From Streptomyces lincolnensis (GTDB lineage: Bacteria > Actinomycetota > Actinomycetes > Streptomycetales > Streptomycetaceae), in the NCBI RefSeq assembly GCF_001685355.1, contig NZ_CP016438.1, forward strand, positions 9,920,001 to 9,984,000: a stretch of 64,000 nt of DNA. Reading direction: 5' to 3'. Shown piece after piece: positions 20,485-29,351 of the stretch (within the stretch, counting starts at the first letter, position 1; every line of letters begins with the position of its first letter). Below the pieces are notes generated by a model, which worked only from the letters and a program-made list of their open reading frames with translations, searched no databases and was not told the origin of the DNA. A program made the translations under genes and the position numbers.

Positions 20485-21450
20485 TCAGGTCGGTGGGGGA
20501 ACGGCGCACGTGGACCGGTGCGCCGTGGCCCTCACCTCCGACAGCAGCCGCGCCCGGCTCACCGCGCCCTCCGCGGGAGCCGGGTCCGGCTGCCGTACCG
20601 ACCGGGCGAAGGTCTCCACCGCCCCGCGCACCTGGTCCCACGGCGGCACGAGGACCTCCTCGGTCCGGCCGTCCCGCTCCACGCGGACGGCTGACACCCC
20701 GCGCACCGGAGCGAAGGCCCGCTCGACGGTGATTCGCCCCTCCTCGCCCCACAGCTCGTACGCGCCCCGGTAGGAAACCCCGTAACCAAAGGCCAGCGTC
20801 GCGAGGACGCCGTCCGCCGTGTGCAGCAGCGCGCTGCCGGACACGTCCACGCCGGTGTCCGCGTCCTCCTCGACGCACGCTCCGGCGACCCGCAGCGCCC
20901 CGTCCACGAAGAGCTGCGCCGCGCGCACGGGATACACCCCGACATCCAGGAGCGCCCCGCCCCCCAGCTCGGGACGGTGGCGTATGTCGCCCGGCGGCGG
21001 CATCGGGATGCCGAAGACCGCGTGGACGCCGCGGAGCCGTCCGATCGTCCCGCCGTCCAGGAGTTCCCGTACCCGCCGGTGCCTCGGGTGGTGCGGGAAC
21101 ATGACGTTCTCCCGCAGGACGAGGTTCCGGTCGGCGGCCAGGGAGACGAGGTCCGCGACCTCCTCCGCGGTCATGGCCATCGGCTTCTCCACCAGCACGT
21201 GCTTGCCCGCCTGGAGCGCGGCCGACGCCCAGTGATGGTGGAGGCTGTTGGGCAGCGGGATGTACACCGCCTCGATGTCGGCGCGTTCGAGCACCTGCTC
21301 GTAGGCCGGGGCCGGCTCGGCGCCGAAGCGTGCCGCCACGCGCTCCGTGCGCGCCGGGTCCCGGCCGGCGACCACGACCAGGTCCACCTCGGGGCAGGCA
21401 CACATCGCGGGCAACAGCCGGCGACAGGCGATCGATGCACAGCCCAGCAC
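20485..21450 (-). CDS. Gfo/Idh/MocA-family oxidoreductase
   Basis: 321 residues from GTG 21450, but this start cuts into the first strand of the Rossmann fold (the motif reads PVRTGVLGCAS). A CTG at 21489, directly after an in-frame TGA and 8 nt after GGAGG, would restore a normal 334-residue protein; I think that is the true start. The EKP motif (VEKPMAM) and the C-terminal sheet with ELGGGALLDVGVYP are typical. These enzymes oxidise or reduce a sugar or cyclitol hydroxyl with NAD(P). It is a candidate for the missing 2-deoxy-scyllo-inosamine dehydrogenase step, or for sugar tailoring. Confidence 0.8.
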   Translation of the reverse strand: MLGCASIACRRLLPAMCACPEVDLVVVAGRDPARTERVAARFGAEPAPAYEQVLERADIEAVYIPLPNSLHHHWASAALQAGKHVLVEKPMAMTAEEVADLVSLAADRNLVLRENVMFPHHPRHRRVRELLDGGTIGRLRGVHAVFGIPMPPPGDIRHRPELGGGALLDVGVYPVRAAQLFVDGALRVAGACVEEDADTGVDVSGSALLHTADGVLATLAFGYGVSYRGAYELWGEEGRITVERAFAPVRGVSAVRVERDGRTEEVLVPPWDQVRGAVETFARSVRQPDPAPAEGAVSRARLLSEVRATAHRSTCAVPPPT

Positions 21451-21581
21451 ACCGGTACGTACCGGCGCGGCCGGCGCGGAGCGGGCCAGTCAGACCACCT
21501 CCCGGGACGCCGGGCGCGCGGTAGCGGCCGGGCCGTTCGCTGCCTGGCCGCACCGCCGTGTGCGGGCCCGCGCGGGAGAGG

Positions 21582-23174
21582 TCATCGTCGGGTACCCGTG
21601 TCGGGGTCCGGGGTGCGTTCGGTGGCCGTACGGGCCATGCGGCGGCGGTCGGTCTTGCCGTTCGGTGTCGTCGGGAAGCCGTCGACGCGGGAGAAGCGGT
21701 CCGGAAGCATGTACGGGGCCAGGGCCTCGGCGGCCCAGTCGCGCAGGTCCGGGGCGTCGCTGTCGTCGTCCGTGAGGTAGTAGGCGTGCAGGCCGGTCGT
21801 CTGCGCCGTCCGCACGGGCAGGACGACGACCTCCCGTACGCGGGGATGCCCTCGCAGGATCGCTTCGACCTCCCCGGGCTCCACCCGGTGCCCGCGAACC
21901 TTCACCTGATCGTCCAGCCGGCCCAGATGGACCAGTTCCCCGTCCTCGTACCCGACATGGTCACCGGTGCGGTACCAGCACTCGGGACCGGTCGCGCCCG
22001 TCACGGGCACGGCCCGCCCGGCGTCAGGACGCAGGAAGGCACCGCGGTCGTCCCCCTGGTCCAGGTAGCCGTCGAATCGCTGCGGTCCACGGACGCACAG
22101 CTCGCCGGCGCGCCCCTCGCGTCCGTCCTCGTCCACGACGAGCACGTCCACGTGCGGATGCGGTCGGCCGATCGGGACGGTGCCATTGGACGTGCGCGGC
22201 CACCGGCGGCGGTCGTCGGGCAGACGGTACCCGGTGCAGGTGACGGTCAGCTCCGTGGGCCCGTACAGGTTCTCGACGGTGCTCGCCGGCGCGGCAGCCT
22301 GCCACGCCTCGGCCTGGTCGAGGGTGAGTTGTTCCCCGGCGAAGAGGCTGAAGCGGAGGTCGGGCATGGCGTTCCCGGGCAGGGCGCGCATCCTGCGGGC
22401 GAGGGAGATGACGGAGGGCACCGAGAACCAGTGGCTGATACGGCCTCGGTTGACGAACTCCACGGGGCGCATGATCTCGTCGCGCTGGGGCACCACGAGG
22501 GTGGCTCCCGACGTCCAGCTGACGAACATGTCGAAGACCGATGGATCGAACGTCAGGTCGAACGTCTGGGAGAGTCGGCTGCCCGGACCGATCGCGTACC
22601 GCTCGGCGTGTGAGGACAGATAGGCCGCGAGATTGCGGTGCCGGATCGGGACCCCCTTGGGCCGACCCGTGGAACCGGAGGTGAACAGGACGTACGCGAC
22701 GTCGTCGGGCCGGGCGGCACAGGCGTCGGACCACCGCGTGCCGGACGCGGCACCGCCCGGATGCTCGAGATCGTCCAGCGGCAGCAGCGTGCTACCGGTG
22801 GCCCGGGCCAGCTCCGCCGCCTCGGGCGTTCGCCCGGAGTCCACCAGGAGCTCGACTCCGGCGCTGCGTGCGGCGTACTCGTTGCGGCCGGCAGGGACGG
22901 CCGGATGCAGCGGTACGACGACCGCGCCGATCCGGCAGATCGCCAGATACGCCACGTACGTGGCCGGCCGGCGCGCGACGAGCAGACCCACCGCGCGCGG
23001 TGGCCGGCCGGCGGCGCGCACCAGCGCTGTCGCGGTCCGCTCCGCGAGCTCGTGCAGCTGCTCGTAAGTGAGCGTGTGCGCACCGACGTCGAGTGCGCTC
23101 TCGTGGGGGAAACGCTCGGCAGTACTGCGGAACCAGTCAAAGAGCGTTCCCTGGGACAGGGGGTTCGGGGACAC
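21582..23174 (-). CDS. Free-standing amino-acid adenylation (A) domain
   Basis: 530 residues. ANL-family core motifs: A3 at YVLFTSGSTGRPKG (161-174), A5 NLYGPTEL, A7 YRTGD, A8 with RVEPGEVEA, A10 NGKTDRR. The A4 region FDPSVFDMF keeps the Asp that anchors the alpha-amino group in NRPS domains. No carrier domain is attached, so it must load a separate carrier protein (29100-29351 or 34301-34582). GTG 23174 follows GGGGAGGA. Its 5' end overlaps the PPTase gene by 38 nt, so both are translated from one mRNA. Substrate cannot be assigned by eye. Confidence 0.88.
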   Translation of the reverse strand: MSPNPLSQGTLFDWFRSTAERFPHESALDVGAHTLTYEQLHELAERTATALVRAAGRPPRAVGLLVARRPATYVAYLAICRIGAVVVPLHPAVPAGRNEYAARSAGVELLVDSGRTPEAAELARATGSTLLPLDDLEHPGGAASGTRWSDACAARPDDVAYVLFTSGSTGRPKGVPIRHRNLAAYLSSHAERYAIGPGSRLSQTFDLTFDPSVFDMFVSWTSGATLVVPQRDEIMRPVEFVNRGRISHWFSVPSVISLARRMRALPGNAMPDLRFSLFAGEQLTLDQAEAWQAAAPASTVENLYGPTELTVTCTGYRLPDDRRRWPRTSNGTVPIGRPHPHVDVLVVDEDGREGRAGELCVRGPQRFDGYLDQGDDRGAFLRPDAGRAVPVTGATGPECWYRTGDHVGYEDGELVHLGRLDDQVKVRGHRVEPGEVEAILRGHPRVREVVVLPVRTAQTTGLHAYYLTDDDSDAPDLRDWAAEALAPYMLPDRFSRVDGFPTTPNGKTDRRRMARTATERTPDPDTGTRR

Positions 23175-23934
23175 GGGGTCCTCCCCTCGGTCGAGTTGAC
23201 TGCGGACGGGTGGCGGGGCCGGCTCCCACCGGGCCGACGGCATAGGCGAGAGGGACGGGGGACAGCCCGCGCAGCGAGCGCCAGCGCAGGTGCCGCCAGT
23301 TTCCGGACCGTTCCCCCGGCCGGACCGGGATCGTCCAGGGCCGGCCGGCCAGCCCCTGTCCCGTCGCCTTGACGCAGGCTTCCTGCGCGGACCATATCCA
23401 GGCGAACTCCCGGGCGAGGTCCGCGTCCGGCAGCGCGGCCAGAGCCCGGGGGACGGTCCCCTGGCAGCACCGCCGCACCAGTCCCGGGCTGGGCGTACAG
23501 GGCGTCTGGACGTCCACGCCGATCTCCGGTGCCGGGCCGCCCGGGGCCGCGGTGAGCACCGCCGCGGCGACCCACTCGCCGCTGTGGGACAGGCTGACGG
23601 CGGTGCCTGTGGCGCCGGGCAGCAGCGGTCGGCCCCGCGGCCCGGCGACGATCGGCTCGCCGGCGGCGAGCGGGTGGCCGCTCTCGGCCAGCACGCGGCG
23701 CAGCAGGGTACGGGCCGCCACGTACTGTTCGGCGCGGCAGGCGGGCAGGTGCCGCGCCGCAGCGCGGTCGACGGAGGCGGACGGCGCGTGGGCCAGAGCG
23801 CGCAGCGTGGCCACGGCCAGGCGCGCTCCGCTCGCCGCGTCGAGGGCCTTCAGCGTGCCGCCGCCGCGGTCCGGGCCGGTCAGCACCGTGACCGTGTCCA
23901 CGACGTCCCGTGCTGTTCCCGTCATCGGTGTCAT
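23137..23934 (-). CDS. Sfp-type 4'-phosphopantetheinyl transferase
   Basis: 265 residues. The Mg-binding motifs are visible as IGVDV (Asp141) and WSAQEACVKATGQG (Trp181, Glu185, Lys189); an upstream SLSHS block matches the CoA-binding region. It converts apo-ACPs to holo form by adding phosphopantetheine. The three carrier domains in this cluster are likely clients. ATG 23934 is chosen; ATG 23925 is possible. It lies 26 nt downstream of the condensation gene and overlaps the A-domain gene. The C-terminal tail (about 230-265) is Pro/Arg rich and unusual. Confidence 0.9.
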   Translation of the reverse strand: MTPMTGTARDVVDTVTVLTGPDRGGGTLKALDAASGARLAVATLRALAHAPSASVDRAAARHLPACRAEQYVAARTLLRRVLAESGHPLAAGEPIVAGPRGRPLLPGATGTAVSLSHSGEWVAAAVLTAAPGGPAPEIGVDVQTPCTPSPGLVRRCCQGTVPRALAALPDADLAREFAWIWSAQEACVKATGQGLAGRPWTIPVRPGERSGNWRHLRWRSLRGLSPVPLAYAVGPVGAGPATRPQSTRPRGGPRVPEPPVPGNAL

Positions 23935-23960
23935 CGACGAAACCCACTCCGGTCGGTGGC

Positions 23961-25418
23961 TCACTCCAGGCGGGCCGAGCCGGGCAGGGCGGCGAGCACG
24001 TCCCGCAGCGTCCGCTCCGGCTCTGTGACGACGGCGGTCACGAACCACCGGTAGGTCTCCGCCAGTTCCGCGACCATTCCCGTGTCGTAGACGTCCCGGT
24101 TGTAGACCAGCACACCGCCCCTGCGGTCGTCGTCGACGATGACGAGGGGGACCCCGCGACGGGCCCACACCGGCAGACTGTCGCCCACCTCCCGGGCCCT
24201 GAGCAGCGGGGCCTCGGTGTCCAGAGCGCCCTGGCCCCCGGGGCCGACCTGACGGACCGACAGTTCCGGATGTGACAGGTCGGGCGCCGCCGGCGCGGCG
24301 GACTGGAACCAGTAGTCGAACAGGTTCAGGAACGGCCATGGCCGTTCACGGTCGAAGGACGGGCGGACCGCACGGGCGATCCGGCCGAACGAGGAGGTGT
24401 GGGCGACCGCCTCCGCCATCGTGGCGTGCGTGGCCCGGACCGCGTCGAGGAAGGAGGACGCCCCGGACGTGGGGATCTCCAGGTAGACGTTGTTGGTGAA
24501 CTGGCTCACCACCCGGCGCCAGACGCCGGCGCCCCGGCCCAGCGTCGTGGTGCCCGCGACCAGCCGCTCGCGCCGGGTGAGGTGACACAGCAGCACGTGG
24601 TACGCCGCGAGCAGCGCGAGGAACGGTGTGGTCCGCGCCCGCCAGGCCACCTCGCGCAGCGCCCCGACAGTGCTGTCGTCGAACGAGAACGGCAGGGCCA
24701 CCTCGGCCGTGAGGTCCGCCTCCGGGGAGCGGACGCGCGGCGGGAACACCGGCCGCGTGGGCAGGGGCAGCAGACGCGCGCGCCAGTAGGCGTCGTGAGC
24801 GGCGCTCACCGGGAGGTCGGCGCGCTGCTGGTCCGCGGCGTCCCGCAGCGAGACGTCCAGGTGCTCCTGCGGCGCTCGCTGTCCGAGGCGTGCCCGGTAT
24901 GCATGCATCCAGTCCTCGAAGAACACGCTGCACGCCCAGCCGTCCGAGATCACGTGGTAGAAGCTGACAGCGGCCAGGTACTCGTGTGCCGACGTACGCA
25001 CCAGGTGCACCCGCCACAGCGGGCCGCGGGCCAGGTCGAAGACGGCGAACCTCTCGCGGTGTACGAGGGCGTCCAGCTGCCGCGACCGCTCCGCCGGGGG
25101 CAGCCCGGACAGGTCCACATGGTGCAGTGGCACCTGCCCCTCGGGCCGGACGTGCAGCACCGGCTCGTCGTCGGCCGAGGCGAACACGGTCCTGAGCGCG
25201 TGGTGCCGGTGGATGAGGTCCCCGAGCGCCCCTTCCAGAGCGGCCGGTTCCAGCTCACCGCTCAGCAGCCGGAAGTCCACCACGGGCAGCCGCGCCGCGC
25301 CCGGGTCACTGGGGGCCAGCGCCCTCATCAGCTCCCACAGCGTCTCCTGGCCGGCGGCCAGGGGCACGTGTTCTTCGCGGGCCTGCGGCGGGCGGTGTGT
25401 GTGGCCGACGAGACGCAT
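23961..25418 (-). CDS. Free-standing NRPS condensation domain
   Basis: 485 residues, one C domain. The active-site motif reads YHVISDG (154-160): the second His, the catalytic one in HHxxxDG, and the Asp and Gly are kept, while the first His is Tyr. Other C-domain signatures include RHHALRT (71-77), QFTNNVYLEIP and NLFDYWF. It would join an aminoacyl or acyl group on an ACP to an amine, either on a second ACP or on the aminocyclitol. Its ATG overlaps the stop of the GT2 gene (ATGA), so translation is coupled. Confidence 0.85.
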   Translation of the reverse strand: MRLVGHTHRPPQAREEHVPLAAGQETLWELMRALAPSDPGAARLPVVDFRLLSGELEPAALEGALGDLIHRHHALRTVFASADDEPVLHVRPEGQVPLHHVDLSGLPPAERSRQLDALVHRERFAVFDLARGPLWRVHLVRTSAHEYLAAVSFYHVISDGWACSVFFEDWMHAYRARLGQRAPQEHLDVSLRDAADQQRADLPVSAAHDAYWRARLLPLPTRPVFPPRVRSPEADLTAEVALPFSFDDSTVGALREVAWRARTTPFLALLAAYHVLLCHLTRRERLVAGTTTLGRGAGVWRRVVSQFTNNVYLEIPTSGASSFLDAVRATHATMAEAVAHTSSFGRIARAVRPSFDRERPWPFLNLFDYWFQSAAPAAPDLSHPELSVRQVGPGGQGALDTEAPLLRAREVGDSLPVWARRGVPLVIVDDDRRGGVLVYNRDVYDTGMVAELAETYRWFVTAVVTEPERTLRDVLAALPGSARLE

Positions 25419-26491
25419 CACTGCTCCCCGGTACGGAGGTGGGCGGTGTCGTCCGGCCAGGAGAAGCCGGCGAAGAGCAGCCCGGGCCGGCGTTCCCGTA
25501 CGGCCCCGTCGACCGCGCCCAGGTCGAAGATCCACTCCAGCATCGCGCAGCCGGCGGACTCCGCCAGCGCCCGTACCGACCTGTCGTCGCCGAGCAGCGG
25601 CCGGGCCTGCGCCGCCAGCAACACCCCGAAGGCGGCCGGCACGGCCAGCAGACTGCGTCCGCGCGTGCGACGGCTCGTGGCCAGGGCCGCCACGGTGGTC
25701 AGGGCGAGCGTACTGACCGGGTTCACGCGCCGGCGCCGGCGCTCCGGCCGGACGACGCACAGCCACTGCTCGGAGCGCCCGTAGTTCGTCAGCCGCCGGA
25801 ACACCGCGCCGAAGGTGTCGCTGCTGGCGCTGTCGTGCGTGACGACGGCCGTCGGCTCGCACGCGGTGTAATGGCCGGCATCGATCAGCCTCAGCCCGAA
25901 CTCGACGTCCTCGCCTCCGGTCGGATGCGGGGAGTTCTCCGGGAACCCCCCCACGGCCTGGAACACCTCACGCCGCACGGCGAGATTGCAGGTGGCCGCA
26001 CTGGTCATGCGGGTATAGCGCCGGGGGTCCTCGTGGTGACCGTTGAGCAGCCACGACCGGCGCATCAGGCGGTACACGACCGTGTCGCCCTCGGCGAGCA
26101 CGGCGGGTCCCGCGATCGCGGCCACCTCGGGGGGAGCGGTACGCAACGCCTTCACGTGCCGGTCGAGCAGCTCCGGGTCCGCCCGGCAGTCGGAGTCGAT
26201 GAAGCAGACCAGGTCGTACCGGGCGAGGCGCGCGCCCAGGTTGCGCTTGGCACCGACGTGGGAGGGTCCCTCGACGTACCTGGCGTCGTAACGACGGCAG
26301 TTCGCGCGGTGCTCGGCCGCCTCGGTCTCCGGTGAGTCGTCCACCACGACCACCTCGGCGGGCTCGGCGCAGTACGGGACGGCGGCGGCGAGGCTCTCCA
26401 GCAGTCTGCGCATCAGTTCCACCCGTCCCTTCACGGGCACGACCACGGTGATGCCCTGTCGGATCTCCTCGTCGGGCTGCGGGTCACTCAT
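25418..26491 (-). CDS. Family 2 glycosyltransferase
   Basis: 357 residues. A GT-A fold opening ITVVVPVKGRVELMRRLLES, nucleotide-binding VVVVDDSPE, and a metal/DXD-like CFIDSDCRA, plus GGEDVEFGLRL in the acceptor half. C-terminal hydrophobic segment (STLALTTVAALA) may touch the membrane. It would transfer a sugar from a nucleotide sugar. ATG 26491 overlaps the aminotransferase end by 8 nt. Its close coupling with the DOI aminotransferase suggests the aminocyclitol as acceptor, but mycofactocin-type GT2 proteins look similar, so substrate is open. Confidence 0.82.
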   Translation of the reverse strand: MSDPQPDEEIRQGITVVVPVKGRVELMRRLLESLAAAVPYCAEPAEVVVVDDSPETEAAEHRANCRRYDARYVEGPSHVGAKRNLGARLARYDLVCFIDSDCRADPELLDRHVKALRTAPPEVAAIAGPAVLAEGDTVVYRLMRRSWLLNGHHEDPRRYTRMTSAATCNLAVRREVFQAVGGFPENSPHPTGGEDVEFGLRLIDAGHYTACEPTAVVTHDSASSDTFGAVFRRLTNYGRSEQWLCVVRPERRRRRVNPVSTLALTTVAALATSRRTRGRSLLAVPAAFGVLLAAQARPLLGDDRSVRALAESAGCAMLEWIFDLGAVDGAVRERRPGLLFAGFSWPDDTAHLRTGEQ

Positions 26492-27809
26492 GTCCGACCT
26501 CCAGGGGGGCCGCGCCGACCCGGGGGCGGGCGGTCCGGGAACGGATGCGGTCCGCGACCTTTTCGACGGCTGCCGCGATGTCGTCCATATCCCGTTCGCC
26601 ACCCAGGAAGGCGCTGTGGTGCAGCAGGATCGAGTGGGAGGACAGGTACTCCGCGCCGGGATAGGTTCGTCCGCGGTGGACCGCGACGAAGCGGTCGGCG
26701 AGCGGGGTGACGGTCGGCTTCGTCCACGGGCGCAGCAGGGGGCTGCGCGACAACGGAACGCGCGGGGTGTAGACATGGACGCCGAGTTCGGCGGACAGCG
26801 CGTCGGCCACCCAGGCGTTGCCCATGTCCCCCGGCAGAGGGTCGAAGACGATCGGTATCTCGTACAACGACAACCGGTCCTGCTCGGGCCGATGGCGCAG
26901 CAGCCGTACCCCGGACACTCCGGACAGCGCGGCGGCCAGCCGCTGGTAGTTGTTGTTGCGCACCGCGTGCTGCCGGTCGAGCAACCGCAGTTGGGAGCAG
27001 AGCAGGGCCGAGGCGAACTCTCCCAGACAGTAGTTGGAGCCCATGGTGGAGGCGGTGTCCACCAATTCGAGGGCGCCCTCCCGGGGCGTCGGCCGGTAGC
27101 GCCGAGAGTCCGCGCGCAGTTCCTCCAGGACCGGGGCGAGTGCGTCGTCGTTGGTGACGACGGCCCCGCCCTCGCCACAGGTGAGGACCTTGCCCTGCTG
27201 CATGCTGAAGCAGCCGAGCCTGCCCAGCGATCCCGCGGCGCGGCCCTGCCACCGTGCTCCGTGCGCCTGGGCAGCGTCCTCGATCACCGACATGCCCAGC
27301 GGGTCGGTGACCGAGGACAGAGCCGGCACATCGGCCATGCCGCAGGCCCAGTGCACGACCAGCAGCGCCCGCGCGTCCACGGTGGGGTCCACCGCGTCGG
27401 GACCCACGCACCCGGTCCAGGGATCGACATCGACCAGTACCGGCACAAGGCCGGCCCTCAGCACCGCGGTTGCCGAAGCGGTCCAGGTCAGCGCCGGTAC
27501 GAGCACACGCTCACCGTGCTCCAGGCCGAGGGACTCCAGTGCGATCACCAGGGCGCTGGAGCCGTGGTCGGTCGGGACGCAGTACCGCGTGCCGGTGTAC
27601 TCGGCGAACATCGCCGCGAAGCGGCGCTCGGCGAGTTCACCACGGTAGGGGCTGCTGATCGCCCACCTTCCGCTGTCCAGCACGGACAGCAACGCCTGCG
27701 GCGCGTCGTCCGCCCGCTGCGGCCACTCGGGCCACGGCGTGCGCCCGTCACGGACCGGTGGACCACCGTCGATGGCGAGACGAGGTGCAGAGAGCTGGGG
27801 TAGAGCCAT
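26484..27809 (-). CDS. L-glutamine:2-deoxy-scyllo-inosose-type aminotransferase
   Basis: 441 residues, DegT/StrS family. PLP lysine at 207 in SMQQGKVLTCGEGG. The opening (WPEWPQ, then RWAISSPYRGE) and the blocks HGSSALVIALE, VPALTWTASATAVL, QLRADSR-like LRADSRRYR and GSNYCLGEF match, from memory, butirosin BtrS and other DOI aminotransferases very closely. The reaction gives 2-deoxy-scyllo-inosamine; in known pathways the same enzyme also adds the second amino group of 2-deoxystreptamine. ATG 27809 follows GGGAGG. Together with the DOI synthase at 29327-30502 it fixes the core chemistry of the cluster. The closest alternative is an inosose aminotransferase of streptomycin type. Confidence 0.88.
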   Translation of the reverse strand: MALPQLSAPRLAIDGGPPVRDGRTPWPEWPQRADDAPQALLSVLDSGRWAISSPYRGELAERRFAAMFAEYTGTRYCVPTDHGSSALVIALESLGLEHGERVLVPALTWTASATAVLRAGLVPVLVDVDPWTGCVGPDAVDPTVDARALLVVHWACGMADVPALSSVTDPLGMSVIEDAAQAHGARWQGRAAGSLGRLGCFSMQQGKVLTCGEGGAVVTNDDALAPVLEELRADSRRYRPTPREGALELVDTASTMGSNYCLGEFASALLCSQLRLLDRQHAVRNNNYQRLAAALSGVSGVRLLRHRPEQDRLSLYEIPIVFDPLPGDMGNAWVADALSAELGVHVYTPRVPLSRSPLLRPWTKPTVTPLADRFVAVHRGRTYPGAEYLSSHSILLHHSAFLGGERDMDDIAAAVEKVADRIRSRTARPRVGAAPLEVGHE

Positions 27810-28037
27810 GACGCCTCCCGTCAGTGGTTTCCCGCCCGGGGACGTCGGCGCGCACACCGTTTCTGGAACCGGTGAAACGGCCGGGCCGGGCGGCACATGC
27901 CGAGCTTTTCCTGCGGTGATACAGAGCCCGTACGCCGCCGCTACAAGCCGCCCGTGTCGTACGGGGGCCCAGTGCGCCGGACGGTCGAGAACGTACGGGC
28001 GATGCGTCAGGCCACGACCTGCGGTCGCGGCGCCGGT

Positions 28038-28952
28038 TCAGCCGGTCGCCTGCAGGCGGTCCGACAACTGCTCCTCCACCACTCGCGCTGCGGCCTGTAC
28101 CAGCACGTCCAGCGCGGGGTTGCGCGGGTTGTTCCGCCGCCAGGCCACCTGGGTGCACGTCTCGAACGGCGGGGTCCAGGCGACCCGGCGCAGATCTCCG
28201 GAGAGGAGGTCCTTCTCCACGGCGACCTCCGGCACCAGGGCGACGCCGATGCCGTTGGCGACGCTCCGCTTCACCGCGTCGAACGAGTCCAGCGCGAACA
28301 GCCGCAGTTCGGCGGGCCGTGACACCCCGATGGCCTGCTCGAAGCGGCGGTGGTAGGCGGCGTACTGATCGGAGCGGACCAGTGTGGCACCGCGCAGGTC
28401 CTCTGCGCAGACGTGGTCGGACGCGGTGAGCGGGTGGTCCGGCCCCGCCACGAGAACCAGCGGTTCGGGGCAGAGGAGGCGGGTCTCCAGGTCCTTGTGG
28501 CGGCGCACGCAGTCCACGAAGAAGGCGCAGTCGAAGCGGCCGTCCCGGACGTGGGACAGAGCGTCCCCGTCGGTCGGGGAGCACATGGAGATCTCCACGT
28601 CCGGGTAGCGCAGGTACACGTACTCGATCAGGGGCAGCAGCCGGTGGCCGGTCAGACTGCCGAGGGTGCCGACCCGGACTGTGCCGCAGGGCCGGTCCCG
28701 TGAGGCGACGACGCGCAGCGCGCGCGTGGTCAGTGCCACGATGTCCCGGGCGTACGGGACGAGTTCGTCGCCGGCCGGGGTCGGCGTGACGCCGTGGGGA
28801 AGTCTCCTGAGCAGTTCGGTCCCCAGGCTCTGCTCCAGACCTCGCACTCTGTTGGTCACCGCGGGTTGTGAAACCCCGAGCCGGGCGGCCGCCCTGGTGA
28901 AGCTCCCCACGTCGACGACGGCGAGGAACGCCTCGAGCTGCGGCGTGTCCAT
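28038..28952 (-). CDS. LysR-family transcriptional regulator
   Basis: 304 residues. N-terminal winged helix (AFLAVVDVGSFTRAAARLGV, SQPAVTNRVRGLE) and a periplasmic-binding-like effector domain with RVGTLGSLTGHRLLP. It lies inside the cluster, on the same strand as the DOI genes, with gaps of 228 nt (downstream) and 147 nt (upstream), so it may be transcribed alone. The effector is unknown; an aminocyclitol or amino-acid intermediate is possible. Confidence 0.9.
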   Translation of the reverse strand: MDTPQLEAFLAVVDVGSFTRAAARLGVSQPAVTNRVRGLEQSLGTELLRRLPHGVTPTPAGDELVPYARDIVALTTRALRVVASRDRPCGTVRVGTLGSLTGHRLLPLIEYVYLRYPDVEISMCSPTDGDALSHVRDGRFDCAFFVDCVRRHKDLETRLLCPEPLVLVAGPDHPLTASDHVCAEDLRGATLVRSDQYAAYHRRFEQAIGVSRPAELRLFALDSFDAVKRSVANGIGVALVPEVAVEKDLLSGDLRRVAWTPPFETCTQVAWRRNNPRNPALDVLVQAAARVVEEQLSDRLQATG

Positions 28953-29099
28953 ATCCGTACCTCCCCCGGGCCCCTGATCACGAGGCGCTGTGTGTCACGC
29001 GGGTGACCCGGTCCCTGTCCCGCGCCAGGAAACACCTCATCAAGCGGCGATATACGCCCGGTACGGAGGACATACACCCGCCGCGACGCGGGAGGCGGA

Positions 29100-29351
29100 T
29101 CAGGCGCTTCGGCTGGCCAGGGAGCTCAGGTGGGTGCTCAGGGATCGTACGGTGCACGGCTGGGTGTCGAGCACGTCCGGCCGCAGCTCGACCCGCAACG
29201 CCTCCTCGACGCCCAGGAGGAGCGCCACGGCCTTGAGGGAGTCCAGGCCGTAGTCTCTCAGGTCCGTGTCCGGCTGGATGTCGGCTGCCCGGGTGCCGTT
29301 GTCGAGGACCTGTGAGAGGACGGTCTTCACGACAAGCTGGACTTCTTCCAT
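29100..29351 (-). CDS. Acyl carrier protein 1
   Basis: 83 residues. Carrier fold with the phosphopantetheine serine at 38 in DYGLDSLKAVAL. ATG 29351 follows GGAGGAAAGGAG. The start overlaps the end of the DOI synthase gene by 25 nt, so the carrier is made together with the cyclitol enzyme. In butirosin the comparable carrier BtrI holds the gamma-aminobutyryl chain that is later moved to the aminoglycoside; this ACP could do the same for an amino-acyl group. Confidence 0.9.
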   Translation of the reverse strand: MEEVQLVVKTVLSQVLDNGTRAADIQPDTDLRDYGLDSLKAVALLLGVEEALRVELRPDVLDTQPCTVRSLSTHLSSLASRSA

